A DNA stretch of 64,000 nt from DASRDB01 sp035652815 (GTDB taxonomy: Bacteria > Chloroflexota > Ktedonobacteria > Ktedonobacterales > Ktedonobacteraceae), in the NCBI GenBank assembly GCA_035652815.1, contig DASRDB010000009.1, positions 316,204 through 380,203 of the forward strand. The letters run 5' to 3'. This document shows, piece by piece, positions 50,545 to 59,889 of the stretch; position 1 is the stretch's first letter; each line of letters starts with the position of its first letter. The notes beneath the pieces were generated by a model, which saw only the letters and a list, made by a program, of their open reading frames with translations, was not told the DNA's origin and did not search any database. The translations under genes were made by a program, and so were the position numbers.

Positions 50545-51864
50545 TTACCTTGCCAGGATGCCAGGGTAGAGATATGGACGCTTTCTCTCGCTAAAGCGCA
50601 TCTTAATGCCGTGTAGAGGCATGCCGGTAGCGCGATAGAACTGCGTGATTTTCTGGCCGGGTCCCAGCTCGAGCTGATAGCGGCGCAGGATATGCGAGAC
50701 CATAACCTTGATCTCGACCTTTGCGAGGTTGATACCAATACAAATGCGCGGCCCGCCACCGAAGCCAACCAGCGCAAACGGGGTCTTTTTGTGTTCTTCG
50801 CGCGGCGGAGCGAAGCGATCCGGGTCGAACTTCGCAGGTTCCGCGAAGATACTGGGAATGAGGTGGGTAGCGGCAATAGAGTAAAAGACGTGAGTACCTG
50901 CCGGAATATGATACCCATTGAATGTGAAGTCTTCCAGCACGCCACGCGGCCCGTTTGCTATCGGCGGATATAGACGCTCTGCTTCACTTAAAGCATTGTC
51001 CAGTACCTTCATGCGCCTGATGGAATCGAACGTCGGCTCCAGCTCCAGGCCAGGTAATTGCTCCTGCTCGTCCAGGATGCGCTGCGTGTAGTCGGGGTGC
51101 AAACTCAGTAAATACAGCAACCACGAACTCAGGCTGGTCGAGGTCTCATGACCCGCAACCAATAAGATATTGATGTGAGCGATGATTTGCTCATCACTGA
51201 GCGCGTTCCCCTGGTCGTCGCGGGCCTGGACCATCAGGCCCAGGATATCTTCCGTCGGATGCTCACGCCGCTCGTGAATCTTCGCTTGCAGCATCTGGTG
51301 AAGCTCATCCCTCAGCCGACTCCTGCGGGCACGCATCCCCTGCATCAACAGGCTGACGAATAGCCCACGGAAGCGCTCAATCTCTGGTCCGGCTTTGAGA
51401 CCAGCCAGCGCTTCAGCCGCCACGTCAAAGGTGATCTTGCGCATTTCCTGATAAATATCTACCTCACCCTTCGCCGCCCAGGTGGCGATACGCTGGCGAG
51501 TAATACGGTTCATCAAGGGGAGGTAGCGGTCCATACAGGCATTGGCAAAGGCCGGATTCAGCATACGACGGTGCCGATCATGCTCTGGTCCATCCATGGT
51601 GAGCAGCCCGTCGCCGTAGACATCCAGCACCCCATAGAGTTTCCCCCATCCTTCACGATGCGAAAACTTGAGCCGATTGCTTAAGAGTACGAAGCGATTT
51701 GCTTCGGGACCGACCATATACACCAGGTCAGCCCCGAAATGCGTTGTGCGGAAAATCGGCCCGTACTGCTCATACATTTCCACGAGGAATGGGCCCGTAT
51801 TGGTCAGATAATTGCCTGGCAGTGTGATGTAGGGGATTTTCTCAAACGGGCTTACTGATTTCAT
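50545..51864 (-). CDS. Cytochrome P450
   Basis: 439 aa. Heme monooxygenase. The heme-binding loop is FGGGPRICIGINLAKVEIKV with the axial Cys; the I-helix oxygen-activation motif is VAGHETSTSLSSWLLYLL; the K-helix ExxR is in SEAERLYPPIANGPRG. MDGPEHDRHRRMLNPAFANA is the C-helix region. There is no membrane anchor or fused reductase, so a ferredoxin system encoded elsewhere is needed. GAGGAGAACCT precedes the ATG. It is flanked by the carrier protein gene (60 bases upstream) and the radical SAM gene, which suggests oxidation of a carrier-bound or released product of this locus. Confidence 0.94.
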   Translation of the reverse strand: MKSVSPFEKIPYITLPGNYLTNTGPFLVEMYEQYGPIFRTTHFGADLVYMVGPEANRFVLLSNRLKFSHREGWGKLYGVLDVYGDGLLTMDGPEHDRHRRMLNPAFANACMDRYLPLMNRITRQRIATWAAKGEVDIYQEMRKITFDVAAEALAGLKAGPEIERFRGLFVSLLMQGMRARRSRLRDELHQMLQAKIHERREHPTEDILGLMVQARDDQGNALSDEQIIAHINILLVAGHETSTSLSSWLLYLLSLHPDYTQRILDEQEQLPGLELEPTFDSIRRMKVLDNALSEAERLYPPIANGPRGVLEDFTFNGYHIPAGTHVFYSIAATHLIPSIFAEPAKFDPDRFAPPREEHKKTPFALVGFGGGPRICIGINLAKVEIKVMVSHILRRYQLELGPGQKITQFYRATGMPLHGIKMRFSERKRPYLYPGILAR

Positions 51865-51924
51865 AGGTTCTCCTCACCACTGCAGCGTCAGTTCCAAAGC
51901 GACCGGCTCGCAAACGACGCAAAT

Positions 51925-52179
51925 TCATTGAGCTAACTGGGACTGCTTCTGGGAACGAATATACGCGCAAATCGCATTAACTGTGCTGAAGTTTTCCGGG
52001 AGGAGTTCAAAGTCGTCCATTGATATATGATATTCTTCTTCCAGAAACACCAGCAGTCTCATAAGTGAGAGGGAATCCAGTATGCCAGTTTCTAGCAACT
52101 GAGTGTCATTATCCAGCGGGAGCAAGTCGGGGTTGCTAATAAGTTCATGGGTGATATAAGCGTTGATCTCCGCCTCCAT
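51925..52179 (-). CDS. Stand-alone acyl/peptidyl carrier protein
   Basis: 84 aa. Carries an acyl or aminoacyl group on a phosphopantetheine arm. The attachment site is in LLETGILDSLSLMRLLVFLE, with the Ser after ASP (IL-DS-L). Length and TGILDSLSL resemble carrier proteins that work with prolyl-AMP ligases (PltL type) and D-alanyl carrier proteins. AGGAGAACCTATC precedes the ATG. First gene of the carrier-P450-radical SAM run. The likely loading enzyme is the stand-alone adenylation protein encoded about 9 kb away; that pairing is inferred. Confidence 0.9.
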   Translation of the reverse strand: MEAEINAYITHELISNPDLLPLDNDTQLLETGILDSLSLMRLLVFLEEEYHISMDDFELLPENFSTVNAICAYIRSQKQSQLAQ

Positions 52180-52480
52180 GATAGGTTCTCCTGAAGAAGG
52201 AACTTTGCCTCAGTCAAATAGATCGCCAAAATTCTTTCTTTTGACTGAACCAAAAGACGATGAGAGAAGCCCAAATGCAAGTGAAGTCGCTGAGAGAAGC
52301 TGGAAACTCTTACTCCTCACAACTCCTGGAAATATACTAATATGAACCTCAAGTATAAACAACCTTGTAAGTACGAACATTTTCAAAGGACATTCACCTA
52401 TGCGATTTTAGAGCAGATACACCCAGGAATTACCCCCTATTCGGGGAAAAATACGTAGGACAACTACATAGAGAGAAAGG
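52180..52480. other. Intergenic region upstream of the carrier protein gene
   Basis: 301 bases, AT-rich in 52320-52400. It should hold the promoter for the carrier-P450-radical SAM run. No clear -35/-10 pair or repeat was identified. Confidence 0.4.
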
Positions 52481-53575
52481 TCAGGCGGGATCGACCTCGC
52501 TTCTTATATCAGCCTCATCCGCACCTTGTCCAGTATCGATAGCAAGGAGCGTTTCCGAAGTCCGGTGCCGAATTGTATCGATGCTTCTTAGAGTTGGTAG
52601 CTGCAAAGAGCAACGGCCTACGAGATAGCCCGCAACCGTTGCCGATAGACCCACAACAATAGCTCCCGCTCGAGCAAATCCGGCCAGGTCATTATGGAAA
52701 AGCGCCTCTCCCAGCTCACGCAGTACGCCTCGCGGCAGCGCTTTGAAGGTATAGGTACGTTCTGCTGCGAGGCCATCTTTTGTACCATGTAAAGAGACGA
52801 GAAAAGCCTTTCCTACCCCCTCATAGTAAGAACGCCAGAGAAAATATCTCAAGCGCATTCGTTGCTCTGGTACATGATGTTTCACTAATGCTAACGGCGC
52901 ATAGAAGAATCTTACTGTGCCCTGATAGCGGTTCGCAATACGAATACATAACTCAGGCTCCTCACCACCTTCATAGTGGCGAACCCGACTGAAGTTAAAA
53001 CGCTCCTTCGTCTTACCCCTGTTTTCTCTATTTTTATGATTCCAACCTGATGACTCGCGAAAGCCTCCCATAGCGATAAAGATGTCCCGCCGGACAGACA
53101 TGTTTGCGGCGATCCGATTAGGGGCAATATCGGAGGGCATGCCTCGAAATGTGCATCCTACAACCCAGGTAAACTCATCAGGGAACCAGGCCGGGCGTTC
53201 CCCAATCCAAAGCGGGTCGATCTTTCCTCCCACGCCAACGATAGAGGGATCTTCGTAGGGTGCCAATAGCTGCTCCATCCAGGTCGGTTCGGCGATGACA
53301 TCGTCATCGAGAAAAGCAACCACCGGCCCTTGCGCTATTGCTACCCCGGTATTTCTGGAACCTGATGCGCCTTTTGCTCGCTGGTTCTCGATTGCAATCA
53401 CATCTGTTATATGCTCCCGCACCCGCTTTAGCAGCGCATCATTATAATCGACAACAATGATGACCTCGCATGGCGGTACCGTCTGATGTCGAAGCGATTC
53501 GACGACGGCGAGCAGGTCATCCCAACGTTTCTCAGTGTAGGCGCATATAATTACTGAGGCGCTAATCTTTGTCAT
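52481..53575 (-). CDS. GT2 family glycosyltransferase
   Basis: 364 aa. GT-A fold transferase for a surface polysaccharide. Motifs are SASVIICAYTEKRWDDLLAV, IIVVDYNDALL, GASGSRNTGVAIAQGPVVAF with the metal-binding DDD, GVGGKIDPLW, ANMSVRRDIFIAMGGF and GEEPELCIRIANR as the acceptor-side acidic motif. A C-terminal hydrophobic segment (AGAIVVGLSATVAGYLVG) may anchor it to the membrane. The start at 53575 follows GGAGGAATTGTTTG; the frame also opens from a TTG one codon before. It follows the flippase gene by 24 bases on the same strand. Confidence 0.92.
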   Translation of the reverse strand: MTKISASVIICAYTEKRWDDLLAVVESLRHQTVPPCEVIIVVDYNDALLKRVREHITDVIAIENQRAKGASGSRNTGVAIAQGPVVAFLDDDVIAEPTWMEQLLAPYEDPSIVGVGGKIDPLWIGERPAWFPDEFTWVVGCTFRGMPSDIAPNRIAANMSVRRDIFIAMGGFRESSGWNHKNRENRGKTKERFNFSRVRHYEGGEEPELCIRIANRYQGTVRFFYAPLALVKHHVPEQRMRLRYFLWRSYYEGVGKAFLVSLHGTKDGLAAERTYTFKALPRGVLRELGEALFHNDLAGFARAGAIVVGLSATVAGYLVGRCSLQLPTLRSIDTIRHRTSETLLAIDTGQGADEADIRSEVDPA

Positions 53576-53599
53576 CAAACAATTCCTCCCAGATAGCTG

Positions 53600-55009
53600 C
53601 TACCGGTTGAATGAACCTTCCTGCTCTGTTTGAACGGCGTTTATCTGAATAGCTGATGCGTCGATTCGATGTCGAGAACGGCGCATGCGGATAAGGTCTA
53701 CTCCCGCCACAAGGCTTCCGGCTGTTTGAGCGATGATAAAAGCCAAAGCCGGCCCGGCAATGCCTAACCCCGGGAGCAAGACCCATGTGAGAATCAGGGT
53801 GAGCGCGCCCATACTGACATTAATCATTCCGGCGAAGATCAGACGGCGCTGCACGCGCAGCACAGTCAGATAGACGTTGGTGATCGAGTCAGGCACTGTT
53901 GAAGCTACGTAGATCATGAACAGCACCAGGCCGTGTTGAGCGTAGGCTGGGCCAAACAGCAAGAGAATGTAATGCCCGGCAAAAAAGCAGAACAGCATGC
54001 CCGGGCCTATAATCATGCTGATAATCAAGATGGTAGAGCGTACTTTGCGCGGTAGATCATCGATTGCATGCGATCCTTCGGCGAACAGAGACATAGACAC
54101 TGCATATGAACCCATAGTGAAAAATTCCGCCAGCCTCAACGTCGTGTAGTAGTAGGCGTTATCCGCAGGCGATAGGCGAGCCGCCACGAACACCGGCAAG
54201 AGGTAGTAAGGTAAGATGCCGCCCAGGTCGATGAATTGATTGCCTGCCAGTAATGAGAGCATCGAACGTGCCTGCCCTACTATGCCTCGCGTCGCCAGGC
54301 AGTAGGATCGGCGCAGGCGCAGTATCAGGAACATTGCTCCCGCCACCATCACTCCCATTGATAGAACCCAGGGTAAGAGGATACCCAGCGCGCCAATCTG
54401 GCCGATGAGTATAACCGGCAGCACCAGCAGCGGCACCTTGAGTACTGCAACTCCCAGATTTCGTATCAGTTTATTGTGCGCGGCGCGCTCGGCTATAAAG
54501 GTTTGATCCAGCAGCAAGGAAACTGTCATGAGCGGCACACCGGCGATAAGAGCAAGGGCGTAGTTAAAGTGTGTCACGAGAGCAAACTCAGAACCGAAGA
54601 GTGGCAAAACCAGCACTACAATAGCCCCGGCAAGCATACCGGACAGGATGCCCATAGCCATGCCTGCATTCAGCGTAAGTGACCATGCATAACCTGACGC
54701 GCGGCGAGGCAGCGTCAGCACCAGCGTAGAGTCTATGCCCAGGGTAGATAGAGTCGAGGCTAATGCCATGGTTGAGAGAAGCGCGGCTCCCAAACCGACA
54801 TCGTTGGCCGAGTAGATATGGGTTGCCACAACCCAGAAGAGGTACCCAAACAATGATGTAACAACATTCGTTGCTATGATGTAGATGCTGTTGCGCAGCA
54901 GAGAATCATCGCGGGCGCGCTTCACCAGGGAGCGTGCCAACACCCAGGGATGGCGCAGGTCCTCTTTCTTGAAAATCATAAAATTCGCTCTCGCTTTCTC
55001 ATTCGCCAT
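53600..55009 (-). CDS. Polysaccharide flippase-like membrane protein (Wzx/MOP superfamily)
   Basis: 469 aa, about 12-14 hydrophobic helices. Likely moves lipid-linked glycans across the membrane. Family-like features are LFGYLFWVVATHIYSANDVG near residue 53, GLGAALLSTMALASTLSTLG, and an N-terminal positively charged segment (RHPWVLARSLVKRARDD). The terminal about 20 residues are polar. It follows the DUF1616 gene by six bases, so the three genes (GT-C-like, DUF1616, flippase) and the GT2 are one operon. The ATG at 54979 (MIFKKEDL) is an alternative start. Confidence 0.87.
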   Translation of the reverse strand: MANEKARANFMIFKKEDLRHPWVLARSLVKRARDDSLLRNSIYIIATNVVTSLFGYLFWVVATHIYSANDVGLGAALLSTMALASTLSTLGIDSTLVLTLPRRASGYAWSLTLNAGMAMGILSGMLAGAIVVLVLPLFGSEFALVTHFNYALALIAGVPLMTVSLLLDQTFIAERAAHNKLIRNLGVAVLKVPLLVLPVILIGQIGALGILLPWVLSMGVMVAGAMFLILRLRRSYCLATRGIVGQARSMLSLLAGNQFIDLGGILPYYLLPVFVAARLSPADNAYYYTTLRLAEFFTMGSYAVSMSLFAEGSHAIDDLPRKVRSTILIISMIIGPGMLFCFFAGHYILLLFGPAYAQHGLVLFMIYVASTVPDSITNVYLTVLRVQRRLIFAGMINVSMGALTLILTWVLLPGLGIAGPALAFIIAQTAGSLVAGVDLIRMRRSRHRIDASAIQINAVQTEQEGSFNR

Positions 55010-55015
55010 TTCCCA

Positions 55016-55807
55016 TCACGAACCAAGCCAAAGCACAACATAGCGATATATTGATGTTGGAGCGTTTGCGCGATAGAGATCCGCCTCTACTTTTGTGGCA
55101 CCAGAGGGGTTTAATTGCGGTAATACGAATGTAACATTCCATTTCTCGTTCGGGTTGAGGTTGATAGAAGACCACTCTTTTACTAACTTGCCATCTACTT
55201 TAACAGCCAGACGGTACTCCATCGTCGCCACTTCCATGTTGCTCACTCCAAGACTAACGGCATTCTTCGCACTGGCTCCACCAGCTGGTAGAATCCAGAG
55301 TTCGGTAAATCCCGGGTGGGGTTGCTGTTCTGCTCCAATGATGGACACCGCAAATGCACCACCTATGATAATCGCAGCCAGGCCCAGTAGAAGTCCCTGC
55401 CTGAAGCTAAAGCCAGAACTCCAACCAGCAGGCCATTCTGCGACAGGTATGCCCTGTCTTCTCCTGCGTATAAACGTGACAACACAGGCAGCGAGCGTAA
55501 TGCATCCTAAGAGCGGTGCCCAGGTGCTTGCTCGCAAACCAGTCGGTGTCAAGTTGAGCAGGAATCCACCCAGTACTACCATTGCCAGACTTAAACCAAG
55601 ACTAAAAACAAGGCGCTTTGGAAGCTCAAGCGCCTGCCGGGGGAACAGCGCAGACGTTAGCGCATAGCCCGGCAAGACAAACACAAGCGGCAAAGTAAAG
55701 ATGCGACCGACCACCCAATCACCTGGCAAGACAACCCCCAAAATGGCTGCGATAATTGCCAGTACGCTTACTACAAGCATATCCTTATCGAACGATTGGT
55801 ATTTCAT
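55016..55807 (-). CDS. DUF1616-type membrane protein
   Basis: 263 aa. Five predicted membrane helices: about 11-30, 38-56, 66-88, 95-115 and 145-165. A C-terminal extracytoplasmic domain (about 170-260) contains NAVSLGVSNMEVATMEYRLA and NPNEKWNVTFVLP, like an Ig-like or CARDB-type fold. This resembles DUF1616 proteins found in archaeal and Chloroflexi surface-glycan loci. The start at 55807 has GGGGGAG 10 bases before it; a TTG further upstream abuts the previous stop. No enzymatic motif seen; a role in assembly of the glycan export machinery is inference. Confidence 0.8.
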   Translation of the reverse strand: MKYQSFDKDMLVVSVLAIIAAILGVVLPGDWVVGRIFTLPLVFVLPGYALTSALFPRQALELPKRLVFSLGLSLAMVVLGGFLLNLTPTGLRASTWAPLLGCITLAACVVTFIRRRRQGIPVAEWPAGWSSGFSFRQGLLLGLAAIIIGGAFAVSIIGAEQQPHPGFTELWILPAGGASAKNAVSLGVSNMEVATMEYRLAVKVDGKLVKEWSSINLNPNEKWNVTFVLPQLNPSGATKVEADLYRANAPTSIYRYVVLWLGS

Positions 55808-55825
55808 TATCAAGCGCTCCCCCAA

Positions 55826-58450
55826 TTATCCTGACTGCGCGGGAGTTACACTCCAAAGGCCGTAGTCGTTACATCCGCTAGAACCCGCTACAACACCGCA
55901 ATACGACCCTTCTAAAGTACCGTCCGGCTGTAAGAACCCTTCAAAATAGAAGGTTCTTTTACTGCCGATGAAGCTAAACCGAACCTGTCCATTAGCTCCA
56001 ATAGTTCCCTGGAACGGAAGATTCACGGATATCCTGCTAAAATGGCCGCATATATTCCCTTGTTGCTGTCGTATGCCCGAAAGCGTGATTTCTGTGGTAA
56101 AGCCGGTGTGTACAGAGTAAATGATCCCGTTATAAAGCCTGGCCATCTTTGGATATGAGCCGGGGGGCGAAGACGATGACGCAGGCATACACGGGGAACC
56201 TGGGGGCAACGTGGGAGGGATCAGTGCCCCATTTGTGATAGCTTCCACGTTATAGATGACGATATCGCCGTTATCATAGACCCGATCCACATCCGGCACA
56301 CCTTCGAATTTCGCAAGCGCACCTGGATCGTTCGGATTGTTACTGACAGGCACTCCAACGCCATCATACCATCCTACTCCAGGGATTTCGAGTCGATGAT
56401 CGACAACAACGTACTGAACCCTCCCTTGCCGTAGAATCTGTATCACATATGCATTCAGGTATGGTTCGGTGAACACTGGCGTTACCACGATTTGTTCGCT
56501 CGAAGACGATACAGTCCATGCTCCTCCATATGTACCCATGAGCAATAAATTGACGTGATCGCCAATTACTCGCTGTCCAGGTTCGAGATGCTCACCCGCC
56601 CACTGCGCAGCACTCACACTCTCCAATTGAATTGAACGCTGATCAGCATACGGCAGATACGGCCCAGGTAAGCGGTTCCATGATGGCGAGGTGCCTATGA
56701 CCCAGCCGCCGATAAATACAATTGCCATCGCTCCTGTGAGCGGTGTCGAATACCGCCAGTTTCGCGGACGGGACAACCAGAAATGCCTTATCCCGAGGGC
56801 CAGAACAAATGCGACCGCTCCAAACACATATGGTTGCGCTCGCCCTCCTAAATTCACCCCTGCGTTTGTCAGACGCATTGCCAGGATGGCCGGATATGCA
56901 AGTGATCCTACAGCTAACGCAAGGACAGCGGCGTTGTTACGGTAACGTCGCCAGATCTGGTACAGCCCAAATGGTAGCCCCAGAGAGATTAATCCGATTG
57001 AGGCAAATGAGATCAGGTGTTCCCATAAAGGCTCCACATACCCCGTAGAGTTCCCGAACGCTTGCCGGACTCTTGCTGCGCCGGTGACTATCTGTATGAT
57101 CTGGTTTATCGTCGTCTGAATAATAGGAAGCAGGTAATTGATCACACGCTCTGCCGTGTATGCCGACCAGGCACCAACCAGAACTAAGCCAAGTAGAGCT
57201 GCTCCAGCCGGACTCGCCTGGACTTCCTTCCCTCGTTTTCGACGAAAAGGTGCCAGTGCCTTGAGAAAGAGGAACGCTGCCGTCCAGAGAAGCAGGAACA
57301 TGACAAGCATATATGATGCCAGATGATGCGTAATCGCTACTGCTCCAATTCCCAGCGCAGTTGCCAGGGTCAGACCTCGACGCTTGCCTTTAGGCATATA
57401 CCCGCGCCAGGCCACGACAAACAACACAAATATCGAGAGGGGCATAGCCAGGTCCTCATAGTGGAACAGTGTGTCGCCAAAAAAGGTGGGCTTTGCCATA
57501 TAAAGCAGCGAGGCAATTGCTGCTACTTGCGCCGAACTACTCAGGTATTCATAGAACAGGTAGAGCGCCAGCGCGAGCAGCAACTCTGCCACCGCAAGCA
57601 CTAGCATGCCCGAGACAAAAATAGAGAGTCCCGTCAGGCTGCTCAGCGCGTCCGTAACAATCTGCAGTCCGGGATAAAATGGACCAACTGTTAAGATCGG
57701 GTTGCGTTGAAAAAGATGCCCGCTCGCAATAATGTCCTGTACGGTTCGCCACTGAGCAAACTCATCATTGAACGCGAAAGAGAGTGGCTGCTCCAGGACT
57801 CTGAAGAGGGAGAGCAGGCTGTTCAGCATAACGATAAGAGCGACGCGCTCGCGCCTTGTGGGTTTAGGCGAGATGATGCGCACTACGACGGGTACAAAGA
57901 GTACCAGCAAACCCAGCCAGAATAGAGGATCAGCCCATTGCGACGAAACGCGCCCGGCCTCGGCTGCAATCGCTACCAGCAATACACCAACGGCACCTGT
58001 CACGCTGAGTACTGGAAGCCACCCCCACGGATTGCCTCCTGTTGCGGGGACGGGCGATGTATCGCTAGATACCAGAGCAAATTCAGGAGTTTCAGCGCTG
58101 GCTGGCCTGGTATCTACAACACTCGTAATCGCTGAAACATCTCCAGATTGAGGCGATGAACCGTTTTTATCTGTCTGTGCAGGCAATCCATTCTTCTTAA
58201 GGGTTTGGTATGATTGCACTAGCTTCGCATGTGTTCGTGAGAGTAAGGGGAGTCGTACAGTAACATCGTCGTCCTGGTCTTCTACATCCTCAACATCAAC
58301 TTGAGCGCCTACCCCTCTCTCCTCTACTTTTTTGTTTTGGAGAGGCTCACCGCACACGCCGCAGAATTCTGCCTCGGGCGGCATCAAATTACTGCATCGA
58401 GGACAACTTAGATTTTCAAAGGGATTAGGGCTGGATGTTGGTTCAGTCAT
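55826..58450 (-). CDS. Zinc-ribbon, multi-helix GT-C-like membrane protein
   Basis: 874 aa. An N-terminal zinc ribbon (CPRCSNLMPPEAEFCGVCGE) and an acidic linker are followed by about 12-13 membrane helices (about 150-600) and a C-terminal extracytoplasmic part (about 620-870). The loop AFNDEFAQWRTVQDIIASGH after the third helix has the acidic pair position typical of GT-C glycosyltransferases (PMT/GT39-like), so a polyprenyl-phosphate-sugar dependent transferase is likely but unproven. The C-terminal part contains FHYEDLAMPLSIF earlier and SGCNDYGLWSV at the end. The start is placed at 58450; a GTG two codons upstream is better spaced from GAGG. First gene of the operon with DUF1616, the flippase and GT2. 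Confidence 0.8.
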   Translation of the reverse strand: MTEPTSSPNPFENLSCPRCSNLMPPEAEFCGVCGEPLQNKKVEERGVGAQVDVEDVEDQDDDVTVRLPLLSRTHAKLVQSYQTLKKNGLPAQTDKNGSSPQSGDVSAITSVVDTRPASAETPEFALVSSDTSPVPATGGNPWGWLPVLSVTGAVGVLLVAIAAEAGRVSSQWADPLFWLGLLVLFVPVVVRIISPKPTRRERVALIVMLNSLLSLFRVLEQPLSFAFNDEFAQWRTVQDIIASGHLFQRNPILTVGPFYPGLQIVTDALSSLTGLSIFVSGMLVLAVAELLLALALYLFYEYLSSSAQVAAIASLLYMAKPTFFGDTLFHYEDLAMPLSIFVLFVVAWRGYMPKGKRRGLTLATALGIGAVAITHHLASYMLVMFLLLWTAAFLFLKALAPFRRKRGKEVQASPAGAALLGLVLVGAWSAYTAERVINYLLPIIQTTINQIIQIVTGAARVRQAFGNSTGYVEPLWEHLISFASIGLISLGLPFGLYQIWRRYRNNAAVLALAVGSLAYPAILAMRLTNAGVNLGGRAQPYVFGAVAFVLALGIRHFWLSRPRNWRYSTPLTGAMAIVFIGGWVIGTSPSWNRLPGPYLPYADQRSIQLESVSAAQWAGEHLEPGQRVIGDHVNLLLMGTYGGAWTVSSSSEQIVVTPVFTEPYLNAYVIQILRQGRVQYVVVDHRLEIPGVGWYDGVGVPVSNNPNDPGALAKFEGVPDVDRVYDNGDIVIYNVEAITNGALIPPTLPPGSPCMPASSSSPPGSYPKMARLYNGIIYSVHTGFTTEITLSGIRQQQGNICGHFSRISVNLPFQGTIGANGQVRFSFIGSKRTFYFEGFLQPDGTLEGSYCGVVAGSSGCNDYGLWSVTPAQSG

Positions 58451-59004
58451 CTTCACATGTATTGCCTCAACTGACTGTCTAGATATGCTGAACGAGTACC
58501 TGCATGGTGACCATGCAGTTCTGGAAGTGATGAGGGTTTCCAGGTGCGGGCTAGACTGCCGGGCGCTGCTACAAAGTCGCGATTGGCCTTGCATGAAGCC
58601 CAAAGACTACATGGAACTATAGCATTGTTTTTTCGGTACAAACAACCAGAAAAGTGCGAAGTTTTTCAATAGGGAGCTATGCGCAAGACGAGCGGACAAA
58701 TCTACGAGGAGCGCTGAATCCTTAGTCAGGACAACAACGTAGGGAAGTATACACATAACCGATTATTCACCGATACCAGCTTTTGCGCATAGAACATCAA
58801 TCATTTGTGGAGAATTACGTGCCCACCTTTGTGGTTGCGTAAGCAAAGGCAGGAATGCTACACTCCTGTCGAGTATCGAAATCATAAGTCGTCCCACAAG
58901 AACGTCTCTCCATCAGCGGGAGTACTCAAGCGATGGGTATCCGCGGATACTTTTCGCTTCTCCTGATGCCTGAAGATAGACGGATCTCCAGAAAGGATTT
59001 TCTT
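58451..59004. other. Divergent intergenic region
   Basis: About 550 bases between the membrane protein gene (minus) and the methyltransferase gene (plus). Open frames reaching into it from both sides lack ribosome-binding sites. No repeat or RNA was seen. Confidence 0.4.
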
Positions 59005-59733
59005 ATGCAGAGAGACAAAACTACGTCCGTAAAATTTCCAAAGCATGACATTACCCCCTCTGAAACGGAACCAGAAACAACTGGCGCATTAACAAAACTG
59101 GAAGAATGGAATAAGGATTTTCTTGGCGGGCCGCCGGAGCTTTTCGACCGCGTCGGGCGGGAACAGCTGATTGTTCTCCTTGAGCATGGACTCACGTTCT
59201 CCAGCTACGTACTCGATATTGGTTGTGGATGTCTGAGAGGCGGAAGATGGATTATTCCTCTCCTGGATAAAGGCCACTATTGTGGTGTTGAACCTCAACC
59301 GGGGATGGTGAGCAAGGGACTTAAGCAATTCATTGATCCGGATATGCTGACCCTGAAAGAGCCGAAGTTCGACTACAATGAACGTTTTGATTTCTCTGTG
59401 TTCGGTCATAAATTTACCCATTTCATGGCTCGCTCTATCTGGTCTCACGCAAGTAAGCCGCAGATCGAGCTTATGCTCGATGGTGTGGCGGCATGGGGAG
59501 AGCCAAACAGCGTGCTACTCGCAAGCTTTTTCCGCAGCTTCCCACTGTTACGTCGAGATTACCAGGGCCATTCCTGGGTTGGTGAAAGCCATGAATCCGA
59601 GAGCGTTGGTGTGGTTGCGCACGATTTCAAATGGATCAAGCGAGCCTGTCAGCAGCGCGGCTTATCTGCAAGTATTATGCATCGTCCTCGCGTTGGTGGT
59701 CAGATTTGGGCGGTTGTGCGCAAGGTGAAATAG
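59005..59733 (+). CDS. SAM-dependent methyltransferase (class I)
   Basis: 242 aa. Motif I is YVLDIGCGCLRGGRWIIPLL and the acidic end of strand 2 is YCGVEPQPGM. FDFSVFGHKFTHF occupies the motif IV region. The rest is a typical Rossmann fold ending RVGGQIWAVVRK. The start at 59005 has AAAGGA seven bases upstream; the frame opens from 58933, but that stretch has no site. Substrate unknown; location next to glycan genes suggests a sugar or lipid-linked acceptor (inference). Confidence 0.85.
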   Translation: MQRDKTTSVKFPKHDITPSETEPETTGALTKLEEWNKDFLGGPPELFDRVGREQLIVLLEHGLTFSSYVLDIGCGCLRGGRWIIPLLDKGHYCGVEPQPGMVSKGLKQFIDPDMLTLKEPKFDYNERFDFSVFGHKFTHFMARSIWSHASKPQIELMLDGVAAWGEPNSVLLASFFRSFPLLRRDYQGHSWVGESHESESVGVVAHDFKWIKRACQQRGLSASIMHRPRVGGQIWAVVRKVK

Positions 59734-59889
59734 GAGACTCGAATGGGAGCCTCTGCTCTGTGAAGCGGCTTCTCACGTGTATTCTCTGGCCTGGCTTTTT
59801 GCCTGGTGGTAGGGCTTGCTTTTGAGAACTATACTAGGAGCAGGACTTTTTCATGAAAGTTTTCTGCTAAAGTAGAGATAGAGTTTGCT

